This document shows, piece after piece, positions 17,515 through 26,688 of a DNA stretch of 64,000 bases (position 1 is the stretch's first letter; each line of letters starts with the position of its first letter). Made by a program: the position numbers and the translations under genes. Below the pieces are notes generated by a model that saw nothing but the letters and a program-made list of their open reading frames with translations, did not search any database and had not been told where the DNA came from. Source of the DNA: Agromyces subbeticus DSM 16689 (GTDB lineage Bacteria; Actinomycetota; Actinomycetes; Actinomycetales; Microbacteriaceae). The stretch covers positions 186,001-250,000 of the forward strand of contig NZ_ATXG01000001.1 of assembly GCF_000421565.1 (NCBI RefSeq), read 5' to 3'.

Positions 17515-18438
17515 ATGCCTGTGGTCATGCATCCGGGTGCGGGCGCACCGGTGGTCGTCGGGAGCGTTAACGTCGATCGAGTCACTCGAGTCGACAGATT
17601 TCCTTCGCCGGGAGAGACGATTATCGGCAGGGGCCCCACGGTCTTCGTCGGCGGGAAGGGTGCGAACCAGGCGGCCGCGATCGCTCAACTGATCGGTCGA
17701 TGCACGTTTGTCGGTGCGATCGGAGACGACGCTGACGGCGCCCACGTGGTTCGGCAGCTCAAGTCAAAGGGTGTCGATACGGCGCACCTGAGAACCGACC
17801 GGCTGCTGCCTACGGGAAGTGCCAATATCACCGTGGACAGCAGCGGCGAGAACACGATCGTCATCCATCCTGGCGCCAACGCATCCGCGGTTCCATCCGG
17901 GCTCGCTGTGCCTGTGTCGTCGGTACTCGTGGTCTCCTTGGAGATCGGAGTCGAGGCGGCGCTGCGCGCAATTCGCGACGTGGCAGCGACGATCATCCTC
18001 AATGCTTCGCCCGCGCAACCCTTGCCCGCCGAGCTACTGGACCGGTCGGATGTGGTCATCGTGAACGAGACAGAACTCGCACTGATGCCCGAGGTGGCGC
18101 GGGCGGCCGCGCTCATCACCACCCTGGGTCCCCGTGGAGCCGACATCTCGCGGAACGGCACCGTTGTGGCCAACGTCGCCGCTCCGGTGCCGGCACGAAT
18201 CGGCAATAGCGTCGGAGCGGGTGATGCATTCTGTGGTGCGGTTGCCGCGGCACTTACGGCGGGCATAGACCTCGTCTCTGCGGCGAGTCTCGCCTGCGCC
18301 GTCGGGTCCGCAGCGGTGGAGCAAGAAGACCCTCAGGCGATCCTCGAACCACTCTGGCACTATGCCGACGGCACGCTCGACCGCTCGGCCCCGGAAGAAA
18401 CCCTGAACCTGAATCTGAACGCACGGAATGTGAACTGA
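17515..18438 (+). CDS. PfkB-family sugar kinase, ribokinase-like
   Basis: 307 aa. The N-terminal GSVNVDRVTRVDRFPSPGETI and GGKGANQAAAIAQL motifs and the C-terminal NSVGAGDAFCGAVAAAL (anion hole and catalytic Asp) define a PfkB carbohydrate kinase of the ribokinase type. Following a nucleoside hydrolase, it would phosphorylate the freed ribose or modified pentose. The start is uncertain: ATG 17515 lies five bases after the preceding stop with no clear Shine-Dalgarno, and a second in-frame ATG is at 17527. Cytoplasmic; part of the seven-gene operon. Confidence 0.9.
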   Translation: MPVVMHPGAGAPVVVGSVNVDRVTRVDRFPSPGETIIGRGPTVFVGGKGANQAAAIAQLIGRCTFVGAIGDDADGAHVVRQLKSKGVDTAHLRTDRLLPTGSANITVDSSGENTIVIHPGANASAVPSGLAVPVSSVLVVSLEIGVEAALRAIRDVAATIILNASPAQPLPAELLDRSDVVIVNETELALMPEVARAAALITTLGPRGADISRNGTVVANVAAPVPARIGNSVGAGDAFCGAVAAALTAGIDLVSAASLACAVGSAAVEQEDPQAILEPLWHYADGTLDRSAPEETLNLNLNARNVN

Positions 18439-19419
18439 ATGGTCGCGGCGGCACCCAACACAACGCCGGTCTACTTCGACTGCGATACCGGGGTCGACGA
18501 CAGTCTCGCTCTGGCCTACCTGCTCAGAACCGACGACGTGAGCATCGTCGGGATCGGAACTGTCAGCGGGAACGTGGCGGCGGCGGATGCTGCCACCAAC
18601 ACACTCCGGCTACTGGCTTTGGCCGGAGAGACTAATGTCCCGGTCGCGGTGGGCGCGCATCATCCGCTCACCGGCTCGTTCGGCGGTGGCGTTCCGCACG
18701 TGCATGGCGGGAACGGCATCGGGAACGTCGACCTGCCGCCCTCCGCGCGGGAGCCGATCTCGACCACCGCGGCCGGACTCCTAATCGAGCTGTCGAAGGA
18801 ATTCGCGGGTTCGCTCGACATCATCGCTGTCGGGCCGCTCACCAATCTGGCGCTCGCGTTGCGAGAAGACCCGCTCCTGGTCGACAGAGTCCGGAGCGTC
18901 ACGGTCATGGGAGGCGCCGCTCGTGTGCCGGGCAACATCTCTGCGGTCGCCGAGGCCAACATCGGTGCCGATCCCGAAGCTGCCGAACAAGTCATCAACG
19001 CCGGCTGGGACGTGACGCTGGTGCCGCTCGACGTGACGCTGGAAGACAAGTTTCTCGAGGGGGACCGCCAGTCGCTGCTCCACTCCGGAGACCCCTTCAT
19101 CAGCGCGCTCGGCAGAATCCTGGACTTCTACTTCGACTTCCACGTGCCGATCTACGGTCACCGTGCGAGCGCGCTGCACGACGCGTTGGCAGCGGCGATC
19201 GCCACAGGCGGCATCGAAGCGACCAACTGCCCGGCGGTTCCAATAACTGTTGACACGAGCAACGGCCCAGGTCGCGGCCAGACGATCTGTGATCTTCGCG
19301 GCCAGCGATTCGGCCCGCTCGACGAGCCCGGCTCGCGCACTCGCGTCGTCTTGAGCACAAGTGGGCCATTCGCTCCGAGACTCTTGCGACGTCTTGGGGT
19401 GGGAACCTACACCTCTTGA
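18439..19419 (+). CDS. Nucleoside hydrolase (inosine-uridine family)
   Basis: 326 aa, calcium-dependent N-ribohydrolase. The DCDTGVDD motif (residues 14-21) holds the calcium-binding Asp cluster; the EANIGADPEAA segment and HDALAAAIA complete the family signature. It splits a nucleoside into base and ribose. It directly follows the PfkB kinase, which starts one base after that gene's stop, and ends the operon. Substrate preference cannot be read by eye; the usual EFNIxxDP motif is EANIGADP here, which may alter the pocket. A terminator-like hairpin follows at 19553-19592. Confidence 0.92.
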   Translation: MVAAAPNTTPVYFDCDTGVDDSLALAYLLRTDDVSIVGIGTVSGNVAAADAATNTLRLLALAGETNVPVAVGAHHPLTGSFGGGVPHVHGGNGIGNVDLPPSAREPISTTAAGLLIELSKEFAGSLDIIAVGPLTNLALALREDPLLVDRVRSVTVMGGAARVPGNISAVAEANIGADPEAAEQVINAGWDVTLVPLDVTLEDKFLEGDRQSLLHSGDPFISALGRILDFYFDFHVPIYGHRASALHDALAAAIATGGIEATNCPAVPITVDTSNGPGRGQTICDLRGQRFGPLDEPGSRTRVVLSTSGPFAPRLLRRLGVGTYTS

Positions 19420-19552
19420 GGACCGGCAGTGCAAATGACCCAAAGCCCAAAAGGCGTTGCGGACTCGCTCAGACATGCGCTGATCGAGCTGTGCGCACTG
19501 CTCCAGCACCCAGATGTCGGCGTGTGTGATCGTCGCATAGCCGCAGAAGGGC

Positions 19553-19592
19553 CGGGTTCTGCGACGCGACGGAAGTCGCGCAGCAGAACCCG
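19553..19592. terminator. Bidirectional terminator-like hairpin
   Basis: A 10-bp perfect stem (CGGGTTCTGC with GCAGAACCCG) encloses a further 6-bp stem (CGCGAC/GTCGCG with a GGAA loop) after a two-base bulge. It lies between the convergent nucleoside hydrolase and GH16 genes. No strong T-run follows on either side, so it may act as a bidirectional attenuator rather than a textbook intrinsic terminator. Confidence 0.6.
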
Positions 19593-19616
19593 ACCCTAAC
19601 CGAATGTCAGACTGAA

Positions 19617-20897
19617 TCAGTCGGGCACGTTGTCACGGAACGCGACACCGGTCGAGCGCAGGGTGTTCACCTGCGACTGCACTTGAGACGGTGAAAGCGT
19701 CTCCCCTTCGGCGAAGTACACCCAGTCGACGAGCTGCTCGTAGCCGCGCGCCTGCGAGGTCGGCAGCACACCGTCGTTGATCAGCCAGTGGTTGAAGTCG
19801 ATCGTCTGGTCGCTCTTCGGAAGGTTGGGTGCGTGGTGACGTCCGACCTCGACCCCGTCGATGTAGTAGACCGCCGAGGTGGCGTCGAGCGTAACCACGA
19901 GGTCATGCCAACCCGCGTAGCTGCGCGTCATCATGTCGTAGTCCTTCAACGCATCCCACGGCTCCGGACGGTAGGTCTCCCAGCTTGTGACGTAGAACGC
20001 CTGAGGTGCAGCCCACCCGCCGTTCGGCAGATACTCGAAGTCGAGCTCTCCGTACTCCGGGTCGTAGTCGTAACGCAGCGGGGTGATCGAGAAGAACGCC
20101 TGCACGACATGGTCACCGTCCGGTCCGTACATCGGCGCGTCGGAGAACTTCACCCGTGCGCCGTACGTTCCTTCCCGGAACTTCCGGTCGGCCGTCGTGA
20201 TCTGAGCCTGCACGGTGTTCGCCGCCTGCCCCGAAGACGTGACATCCAGCTTGAGCACGCGCTGACCATCGCGATCTTGGAACGAGATGTTGTTCGGGCT
20301 CCAGCTCACGCCATCAAGGCCCGGCCCGCCGCCACCGGTTCGAAGCACCCAGCGATCATTGGTGAGCTGCGGATCATTCCTGCTCGAGTACGAGAAGTCG
20401 TCGAACATCACCGCGGACGGTTGAGGGTTCGGATTTCCGCCCCCGCCTCCGCACGCGCCGATGTCCTGCCAATGCGCCCCCGAGGTTCCAGGGACGACAG
20501 CTTCGCTGTACAGGGCGGCCTGGTAGTTGCGTTGCCCGTGGGTGACCTTCGTGTTCGCGTTGTACTGCACGTAGGCGGTCCACGGTGTGAAGCAGCCGGC
20601 GGGGATCACCGGAGCAGGGCTGCAGGCACCAAGGTTCTTCCACGGGAGTTGACCGGTTGGCGTAAGGCCTTGGCTCCACCATGCCGCCTCATAGTTCTTG
20701 CCGCCGTGCGAAACGTCCGCGCCGGCGGTGTACGCAAGAGAGCTCTCCCACGCTGGGCTGCATGGTGCTGCGGCCGCGCTTGCAGTCGCAGTCAATGGGA
20801 TGGCTCCGAGCCCGAGGAGTAGAGCTGAAGCTATCGCCAGAAGCCGCGACTTCCAACGTTGAGTAGAACGGGGCGATGAAGTTGATTCTCGATGCAC
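19617..20897 (-). CDS. Secreted GH16-family glycoside hydrolase with two N-terminal carbohydrate-binding modules
   Basis: 426 aa. The signal peptide is a hydrophobic stretch at residues 19-45 ending in ASAAAAP. Two modules follow (about 46-92 and 102-149) that each begin and end in Cys and carry W-ESSL-AYTAGADVSHGGKNYEAAWW-type sequence, like chitin-binding CBM5/12 modules. A Gly/Pro linker (150-160) leads to a GH16 concanavalin-like domain. The catalytic ExDxE is GELDFE, with Glu284, Asp286 and Glu288. GH16 enzymes cleave beta-1,3/1,4-glucans and related polymers outside the cell. The chitin-binding modules and the nearby amino-sugar operon suggest fungal or chitinous cell walls, but the substrate is not certain. 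Confidence 0.88.
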   Translation of the reverse strand: MHRESTSSPRSTQRWKSRLLAIASALLLGLGAIPLTATASAAAAPCSPAWESSLAYTAGADVSHGGKNYEAAWWSQGLTPTGQLPWKNLGACSPAPVIPAGCFTPWTAYVQYNANTKVTHGQRNYQAALYSEAVVPGTSGAHWQDIGACGGGGGNPNPQPSAVMFDDFSYSSRNDPQLTNDRWVLRTGGGGPGLDGVSWSPNNISFQDRDGQRVLKLDVTSSGQAANTVQAQITTADRKFREGTYGARVKFSDAPMYGPDGDHVVQAFFSITPLRYDYDPEYGELDFEYLPNGGWAAPQAFYVTSWETYRPEPWDALKDYDMMTRSYAGWHDLVVTLDATSAVYYIDGVEVGRHHAPNLPKSDQTIDFNHWLINDGVLPTSQARGYEQLVDWVYFAEGETLSPSQVQSQVNTLRSTGVAFRDNVPD

Positions 20898-21471
20898 TTT
20901 CTTGCCTCTCCCTTGAAGTTGTTCCGAAGTGATCTCACTGACGGACAGAGCGCCCGCGAGGGCGAACTCATCAATGAGTCAGAGCACCGCCGATGACTCC
21001 AATACATCGAGGGGAATCTCTGGTACAGCGCCCTCGGGATGACACTAAGGGGATTTTGAGTAAACCGCAAAGACTCTTTCCGAGATTCTCGAGATCGGTT
21101 TGATGGCTTCGCCGGTGACGTCCGTCTAGGCTGCCGAAATTTGGACCCAGCTGACTTGTACGGCGCGTGAGATTGCTCATTCAGGGAGTGCCACCGTGGT
21201 GGTTTCAGCATCTCGAACCAGCTCGCTGCCGGCACGCATCCGCCCAATAATGCCCAAGTGCGCTCCGCTTCGATCGCCCCGCTGGGGTCTGACTTGCGCT
21301 GCCATATGCCACGATCCATCTCGATGTGTCGGCACTCGCCGTGCAGCTCAAACGCACGCTTCCACGCTGACACACCAAACATGTGCGCCCGAAGAAGCCG
21401 CCCAAATCTCCGCGAAAGAGTCTTTTCGATGCAGGTCGCCGGATTGTGCAATAGGTAGTTGCACCAATGCG
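20898..21471. other. Intergenic stretch without a supported gene
   Basis: This 574-base stretch lies upstream of the GH16 gene and downstream of the membrane hydrolase gene, both on the minus strand. Open frames exist on both strands but lack high third-position GC and recognisable family motifs, and base composition is visibly lower in GC than the surrounding genes. It presumably carries the GH16 promoter; I could not pick a convincing one. No repeat or RNA gene was recognised. Confidence 0.4.
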
Positions 21472-23754
21472 TCATTGCGGCTTGCGTACTGGTGAAGCGA
21501 TACGCCGGTACGAGCACGCAACCAACACGATCGCCGAAACCTGCACGGCGAGCAACATCGCTGAGAACAAGACGCCCGGAGCGAATACGCCAAGCGGCGA
21601 GAAATACAGCCCCGCCTGCGACAGTTGCGACCAAATCCCGAGCAACATCAGCGCCGGCATGCATCCCAGCCACCAGCGAACCCGGTACCCGGCGATCCAG
21701 CCTGCGGCGGTGAACCCCGAGATGATCCCAAGGAACCAAATGCTCGCCCCTGCCATTCCGTGCACCGCTGGGTCGTACCTGTCGTATTGGGACAACGCCG
21801 CAAGCGCCAAGCCGCCCCCGAATGCCAACACCGAGAGCAACAGAAGGATGACCGCAGCAGCACGGTGAGTGGCAGGGACTCGGTCCCAGCTGCGTGTTCT
21901 GGGCGTATCGGTTTGTTCTGCGCGCAGCGCACGTGTCACTCGGAGTGCTTCACGCCGACGCTGCGACCGATTCGAAAGCGCCACCGCGACGGACATCATC
22001 ACCGCCAGAAACATGGCAAGTGACCAGGTAGCCATGAATGCCTCGCTCACCGAGACACCCAGGATCGTGAACGGCAACGCGATCGCAAGCAACGCATACA
22101 CTCCCAGCCACATGCCTCGGAGCCGGTGCCGACGGTCACTGCCGGCCAGCAGCCGGTTGCCGCTTTCCTGTCCGATCGCCCGCCAGCGATCAGATGCAGA
22201 TCGAAGACCGAGATGCTGCAGTACGAGCGCGGCCAGCTCGAGGCGTAGCACACTTCCACGCTTGAAGTACTGCGACGATCCGTGATCGAGCAACGCGTGC
22301 CCGCTGCCTGGCACTACTCGATACCGTGCGCGGTCGGGCAGCTCGGGGAACATCATGCGCCCGACCACGTCATGGCCGGTACTCCACTCCTGCCAGGTGA
22401 ATCGCTTCCCGCCGATGTCGGCGATCGGCCTGATTTCCTCCTGGCCTCGAGTCCGGAACCACATCCCCCACCACGTGAGCGCGACACCTGCCGCGACGAG
22501 CAGAATGCCCGGCACTGAGGCGAGTAACGACGAGGCAACACCCGAGAATGTCGCGAGCTCGCCGAACTGCGCGCTCGTCCAGATTGTGGGCAGCGACCAC
22601 GGAACAATCAATCCAGCGAATGCCGCCTGCATCCACGCGGTCAGAATCGGGACGCTCAGCACCAGCCCAGGCGAGCCCAACCACAAGAGTCCTGCCCAGA
22701 TCAATGCTGCTGCCACCAACCCCGCGAAAACTGGCACAGCCAACCGCGGCGCCTGGAGACCCACGAGTGCGGTGATTGGCTTCAGTCCTGAGCCCACAGC
22801 GACGAGACGTTGAACCTTCGACGTCTTCTGCCCGCCGCCGCGGGCGAGCAGGTCATGGGCGAGATATCCGCCCTGCGAGTGGGCTACGATTGTCACCCCC
22901 GGCGCCAGCTGAGCTGCACGGTCAATCGACGCTGCAAGCACAGAGCGAATCGTCTCCCGCAGCACCGGGTCAGTGACGACCAAGCGCACATAGTTCGGAA
23001 GGTTGGAAGGGACCCATACAAGCCAAGCCGCCGCGGCGCCCACCAGCGCTACCAAGAGCGCAGCCGGCACCCACCAAGCGGTCCAATCGGCAAGCAGCCC
23101 CAACGCCCAACCGAGTCCCGTGATCGCGAGGATGATCACGCCGAGGCGCCACAACAATCCCGATGCCACGGCAGTTGTCGACCACAAATACCGGATCCAC
23201 TCACGCCAAGACTTGGGATCGTACGAAATCAGCTCATGCGCACGCTGCTCTCTTTGCCCCGGGGCAAGCAGCAGCGGCAGCAGGAGCAGGAGCGTGCGAA
23301 ACGCCCACCACAGCGGTGCGACCGACGGCGGCGACGACGCCCGGCTCACCTGCCCTGCCCACCACGACTCCAGCAGCAACACCCGCTTCGGTTCCTCGCC
23401 AGCAACCGAAAAGACGATCTCGGCTGCAGCGCCGGGCTCGTCGGGAAGCGATGCCCACTGCACCTGCTCCGGCCCGTAGACCTCACGAAGAGTCTCATAT
23501 ACAGGCCGACCCATGCCGTGCAATGTGGAAGCACGTTTGTGATTGCCGATTCCGTGCACAAACAGAAACGCGTGCTCATACCGCAGCGCGTGCGGCTCTT
23601 CGCGACTACGAGACACTCCCTGCTTGTGCTTCCGCGGGCGTCTACCCACCCTCGCCCACCCGCTTCGCGAGCAGCTTAGCCCCGGCCTGAACTCGACCAG
23701 CGCCGAACGGTTCCGCGATGAGGGTGCTCTTTGCGTGGCGCTCGGCACGCACAA
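21472..23754 (-). CDS. Membrane-embedded alpha/beta-hydrolase-like protein
   Basis: Up to 760 aa, and not a family I can name. An alpha/beta-hydrolase core is interrupted by membrane helices. The oxyanion strand is FLFVHGIGNH (residues 63-72), two helices follow (about 170-235), the nucleophile elbow is VAHSQGG with Ser, then further helices, and GSGHALLDHGS may supply the catalytic His. Several C-terminal helices end the protein. Lipase or esterase action at the membrane is inferred. The start is uncertain: TTG 23754 gives a basic, unlikely leader, and GTG 23616 would begin nearer the hydrolase core; neither has a clear Shine-Dalgarno. Lies six bases or more after the upstream minus-strand gene, so co-transcription is likely. 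Confidence 0.75.
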   Translation of the reverse strand: MCVPSATQRAPSSRNRSALVEFRPGLSCSRSGWARVGRRPRKHKQGVSRSREEPHALRYEHAFLFVHGIGNHKRASTLHGMGRPVYETLREVYGPEQVQWASLPDEPGAAAEIVFSVAGEEPKRVLLLESWWAGQVSRASSPPSVAPLWWAFRTLLLLLPLLLAPGQREQRAHELISYDPKSWREWIRYLWSTTAVASGLLWRLGVIILAITGLGWALGLLADWTAWWVPAALLVALVGAAAAWLVWVPSNLPNYVRLVVTDPVLRETIRSVLAASIDRAAQLAPGVTIVAHSQGGYLAHDLLARGGGQKTSKVQRLVAVGSGLKPITALVGLQAPRLAVPVFAGLVAAALIWAGLLWLGSPGLVLSVPILTAWMQAAFAGLIVPWSLPTIWTSAQFGELATFSGVASSLLASVPGILLVAAGVALTWWGMWFRTRGQEEIRPIADIGGKRFTWQEWSTGHDVVGRMMFPELPDRARYRVVPGSGHALLDHGSSQYFKRGSVLRLELAALVLQHLGLRSASDRWRAIGQESGNRLLAGSDRRHRLRGMWLGVYALLAIALPFTILGVSVSEAFMATWSLAMFLAVMMSVAVALSNRSQRRREALRVTRALRAEQTDTPRTRSWDRVPATHRAAAVILLLLSVLAFGGGLALAALSQYDRYDPAVHGMAGASIWFLGIISGFTAAGWIAGYRVRWWLGCMPALMLLGIWSQLSQAGLYFSPLGVFAPGVLFSAMLLAVQVSAIVLVACSYRRIASPVRKPQ

Positions 23755-23760
23755 CGTGGT

Positions 23761-24306
23761 TCATCGTGACAGCCGCATGATGAGACCTTTGACAGGCAGG
23801 CGGCGCGTATCGAGCCACCACGCTGCATCGGTGACTTCACGCGCGGGAGTGAGCACCTCAAGTTCGAACTGACGCCCGTCGGATGGATAGCCCCCGCGAA
23901 TCGCTCGAATACGCTGAAGACGGATCGTGGTTGCGGCCGCGATCTGCCGACTCGACCCGACGAGCAAGGGCAGGCGAAGAGACGCCGACTCATCGACGAG
24001 TTCAATGAGCGCATGCTCGAGAGTGGGATAGCCACCGTGAGTCACCTCATCGCCGGGAAGACTGTATCCCCATCGCTTGGAGCCTTCGTCATCGAGCACG
24101 CGCAGATCGCCGTGGCGACGATGATCGCCCATCACGTGCCAGCAGTCCTCGACCCGCCGATCTGGATGGACCACATAATTGCGCGCGCAACGCGAGAAAT
24201 TGAACGGTTTGCGTTCGAGGTTCAAGGACATGCCTGCACGATAGATCGCGCCACGGACATCGATCATGCCGAAGGTCGCCCCAGCCTGACCACACATCGT
24301 GGCCAC
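23761..24306 (-). CDS. Hypothetical protein
   Basis: 181 aa, not recognised. It appears soluble, without signal peptide or membrane segment. Blocks that look protein-like are FSRCARNYVVHPDRRVEDCWHVMGDHRR, EVTHGGYPTLEHALIELVDESASLRLPLL and QFELEVLTPAREVTDAAWWLDTRRLPVKG. The true start may be the later Met in the RAGMSLNLERKPFN stretch. It ends just before the membrane hydrolase gene and would be translated from the same message. Confidence that it is a gene comes from length, adjacency and composition; no function is claimed. Confidence 0.55.
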   Translation of the reverse strand: MATMCGQAGATFGMIDVRGAIYRAGMSLNLERKPFNFSRCARNYVVHPDRRVEDCWHVMGDHRRHGDLRVLDDEGSKRWGYSLPGDEVTHGGYPTLEHALIELVDESASLRLPLLVGSSRQIAAATTIRLQRIRAIRGGYPSDGRQFELEVLTPAREVTDAAWWLDTRRLPVKGLIMRLSR

Positions 24307-24405
24307 ACTCGCCGAAGCTCTGGAAAGGATGTATGAGACAACCGAGCCAGGATCGGCGGGACTACCTTGGAAAAGTCCCTGACCAGAGCCGGATCATTGG
24401 CAATC

Positions 24406-26593
24406 TCATATGAGAACGGACACCGCCGGCTGCGTGACGGCCCCTTCGCGCCATCCGAATCGGGCGTGCCATCGCCGGAGCGGGCCGGGCGCCCACCAGT
24501 TCGCCGGGCCCGCCAACCGCATGAACGCGGGCAGGAGGATCCCCCTGATGATCGTGGCGTCGACGAGCACCGCCAGCGCCATTCCGATGCCCAGCTGTTG
24601 AAGGAACACCACCTCGCTGGTGGCGTAGACCGCGAACGACGCTGCCAGGATGAGGGCTGCTGCGCTCACGAGCGGTGCCGATTGTGCGATGCCGCGCGGC
24701 ACCGAGCCGACGACATCGCCGGTGCGATCGAAGTCCTCCTTGATGCGGGAGAGGAGGAAGACCTCGTAGTCCATCGAGAGGCCGTACGCGATGCAGAACA
24801 TGAGCAGCGGGATGCTCGGCTCGATCGTCCCGGTCGGAGTGAAGCCCAAGAGAGGCGCCAGCCCGCCATTCTGGAAGCCCCACACGAGCACGCCGAACAT
24901 GACTGAGAGGGAGAGCAGGTTGAGGATGGACGCCTTGATGGGGGCGACCACGCTGCCCGTCATGAGGAAGAGCACGATGAACGTCACGAGCAGGATGAGT
25001 CCTCCGACGAGCGGCAGCCGCTCCACCACGCCCGCCCGGTAGTCCGCGAGCTCGGCGGGATACCCGCCGACCGAGGCATCCAGTGAACGGACCTCGGCGC
25101 GCACCTCCTCCACGAGTCCGACGGAGTCGGCAGCGAGCCGCTCCGTCGTCGGAAGCACTGCCAGCCAGGTGTCGTTCCCGTTACGGAAGCGGTCGGGGCC
25201 GAAGGGTCCAGCTTCTCCCACATGTTCACCGTTCTCGAACGCTCCGGCAACAGTCCACCCGCTGCACTCCGTCGATGCGGGAGAGCGTCATCGCTTGCTC
25301 CGCCACCTCGCGGTCGGTGATGCCGTCGGCCACCACGTAAAGCGCATCCGCATCCTCAGCGGCGAACTCGGCGCGCACCGTGTCGTACATCGAGCGAACG
25401 GGCTGGCTCGACGGCAGCAGGCGATCGTCGGGAGCGCCGAAGTTCGTTCCGAGCGCCGGCGCGCCGAGGAGGAGCAGCACGGCGAGGCCGGCCGCACCGG
25501 CGATCAGCGGTCGGCGCATCACGTGGGCGGCAACCCGGTACCAGCGGCTGCGCTCATCGACGGGGCGCTCGGGCGTGCGGCGGGCCGCGCCGGTGCCGAG
25601 GATCCGAAGGGCCGCCGGGAGCACGACGACCGATCCGAGGATCGCGGTGGCGACCACTGCGATGCCGGCGTAGGCGAACGAGGAGAGGAAGGGGAAGGGG
25701 AATACGAAGAGCACCGCGAGGGATGCCGCGACCGTGACGCCGCTGAATGCGATGGTTCGGCCGGCGGTGCGAACGGCGACCTGCACGGCCTCGGCGACGC
25801 CGCGTCCGGCAGTCAGTTCCTCCCGGAAGCGGTAGCTCATGAAGAGGCCGTAGTCGACTCCGAGCCCGATCCCCATGACGAGTGCGATGTTCGAGGCGAA
25901 GGTCGAGACATCCGTGAACGCGCTGACCGCCCGCAGGATCGCGAGGGTTCCGACCACCGAGAAGAGCCCGACCCCGAGCGTGAGGAGGGCCAGACGGAAC
26001 CGTCGGTAGACCGCCCACAACAGCACGAGCACGAGCGGAAGGATGATGAGTTCCGCGCGCACGAAGTCGGTTCGCGCCTGCTCGGCGACGGCCCGGAAGA
26101 CCTGGTCGCCGCCGCCGAGCTGCACGTGGACGGCCGGGGAGTCGATGGCCTCCACGATGTCGGACTCGATGCCGGGCAAGACGTCGCCGCGCACGTGATC
26201 GGCATCGCCCGGGACCCAGGCGAGCACGAGTGCGTGGCGCAGATCATCGCTCGCGAGCGAGTCGGGTGCGAGTTCGGACCAGTAGGACCACGCGTCTCCG
26301 ACTCCCGGGTAGTTCGAGAGCTCGTCGGTCACCTGCTCGCCGATGCGGGTCGACTCGGCGTCGTTCACCGTTCCCTGTCGTGCGCTGATGAGAATGGCCA
26401 CGTTAGGACTGCTCGTACCGAAGCGCGCACCCAGATCCTCTCTCGCCGCGACGGATTCCGATCCGGGCGCCTCGTAGCGATTGAGGGAGAGCGACTCCAT
26501 CGCCCCCGCTGCGAGCGCGCCGAGCACGAGGAGGAGTACCGCCGATGCGGTGATGACGCGACGGGGAAAGCGGGTGACGAGACGAGCCAGCAC
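24406..26593 (-). pseudogene. MMPL-family transporter, interrupted by a frameshift
   Basis: A membrane transport protein of the MMPL/RND superfamily in two frames. The N-terminal part (26593 down to about 25250) begins with an MLARLVTRFPRRV helix and holds the large extracellular loop and helices such as FVRAELIILPLVLVLLWAV and GLGVDYGLFMSYRFREEL. After RIDGVQRVD the frame goes to stop; the reading resumes in another frame as VAGAFENGEHVGEAGPFGPD and continues to 24406 with the second set of helices (GLSMDYEVFLLSRIKEDFD). Loss of two bases or gain of one near 25250-25255 explains it. This family exports lipids or drugs. Whether the shift is real or a sequencing error is open; otherwise the gene is intact. 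Probably regulated by the divergent TetR. Confidence 0.85.
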
Positions 26594-26616
26594 GTGGGCA
26601 CCTCACTAGAGTGTTT

Positions 26617-26632
26617 ACGAGCAACTATTCGT
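26617..26632. promoter_or_regulatory. TetR-type operator, copy 1 (imperfect)
   Basis: ACGAGCAACTATTCGT: arms ACGAG/TTCGT with one mismatch, spaced by six bases, in the 95-base gap between the divergent MMPL and TetR genes. It matches copy 2 in arm sequence and spacing. Confidence 0.55.
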
Positions 26633-26647
26633 GTTCCGTTGCATAAT

Positions 26648-26663
26648 ACGAGCGATTACTCGT
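26648..26663. promoter_or_regulatory. TetR-type operator, copy 2 (perfect)
   Basis: ACGAGCGATTACTCGT: perfect 5-base arms with a 6-base spacer. Its centre lies 31 bases, three helical turns, from copy 1. The two sites cover the divergent promoter region, so the TetR protein likely represses both itself and the transporter gene. Confidence 0.6.
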
Positions 26664-26688
26664 GTTTGTCCACTCAGAACGAAGGGGC

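Noticed and set aside
20831..21739. 302-aa minus-strand frame over the GH16 upstream region
   Set aside because: Overlaps the signal-peptide region of GH16 in another frame, low third-position GC, no motif or RBS.
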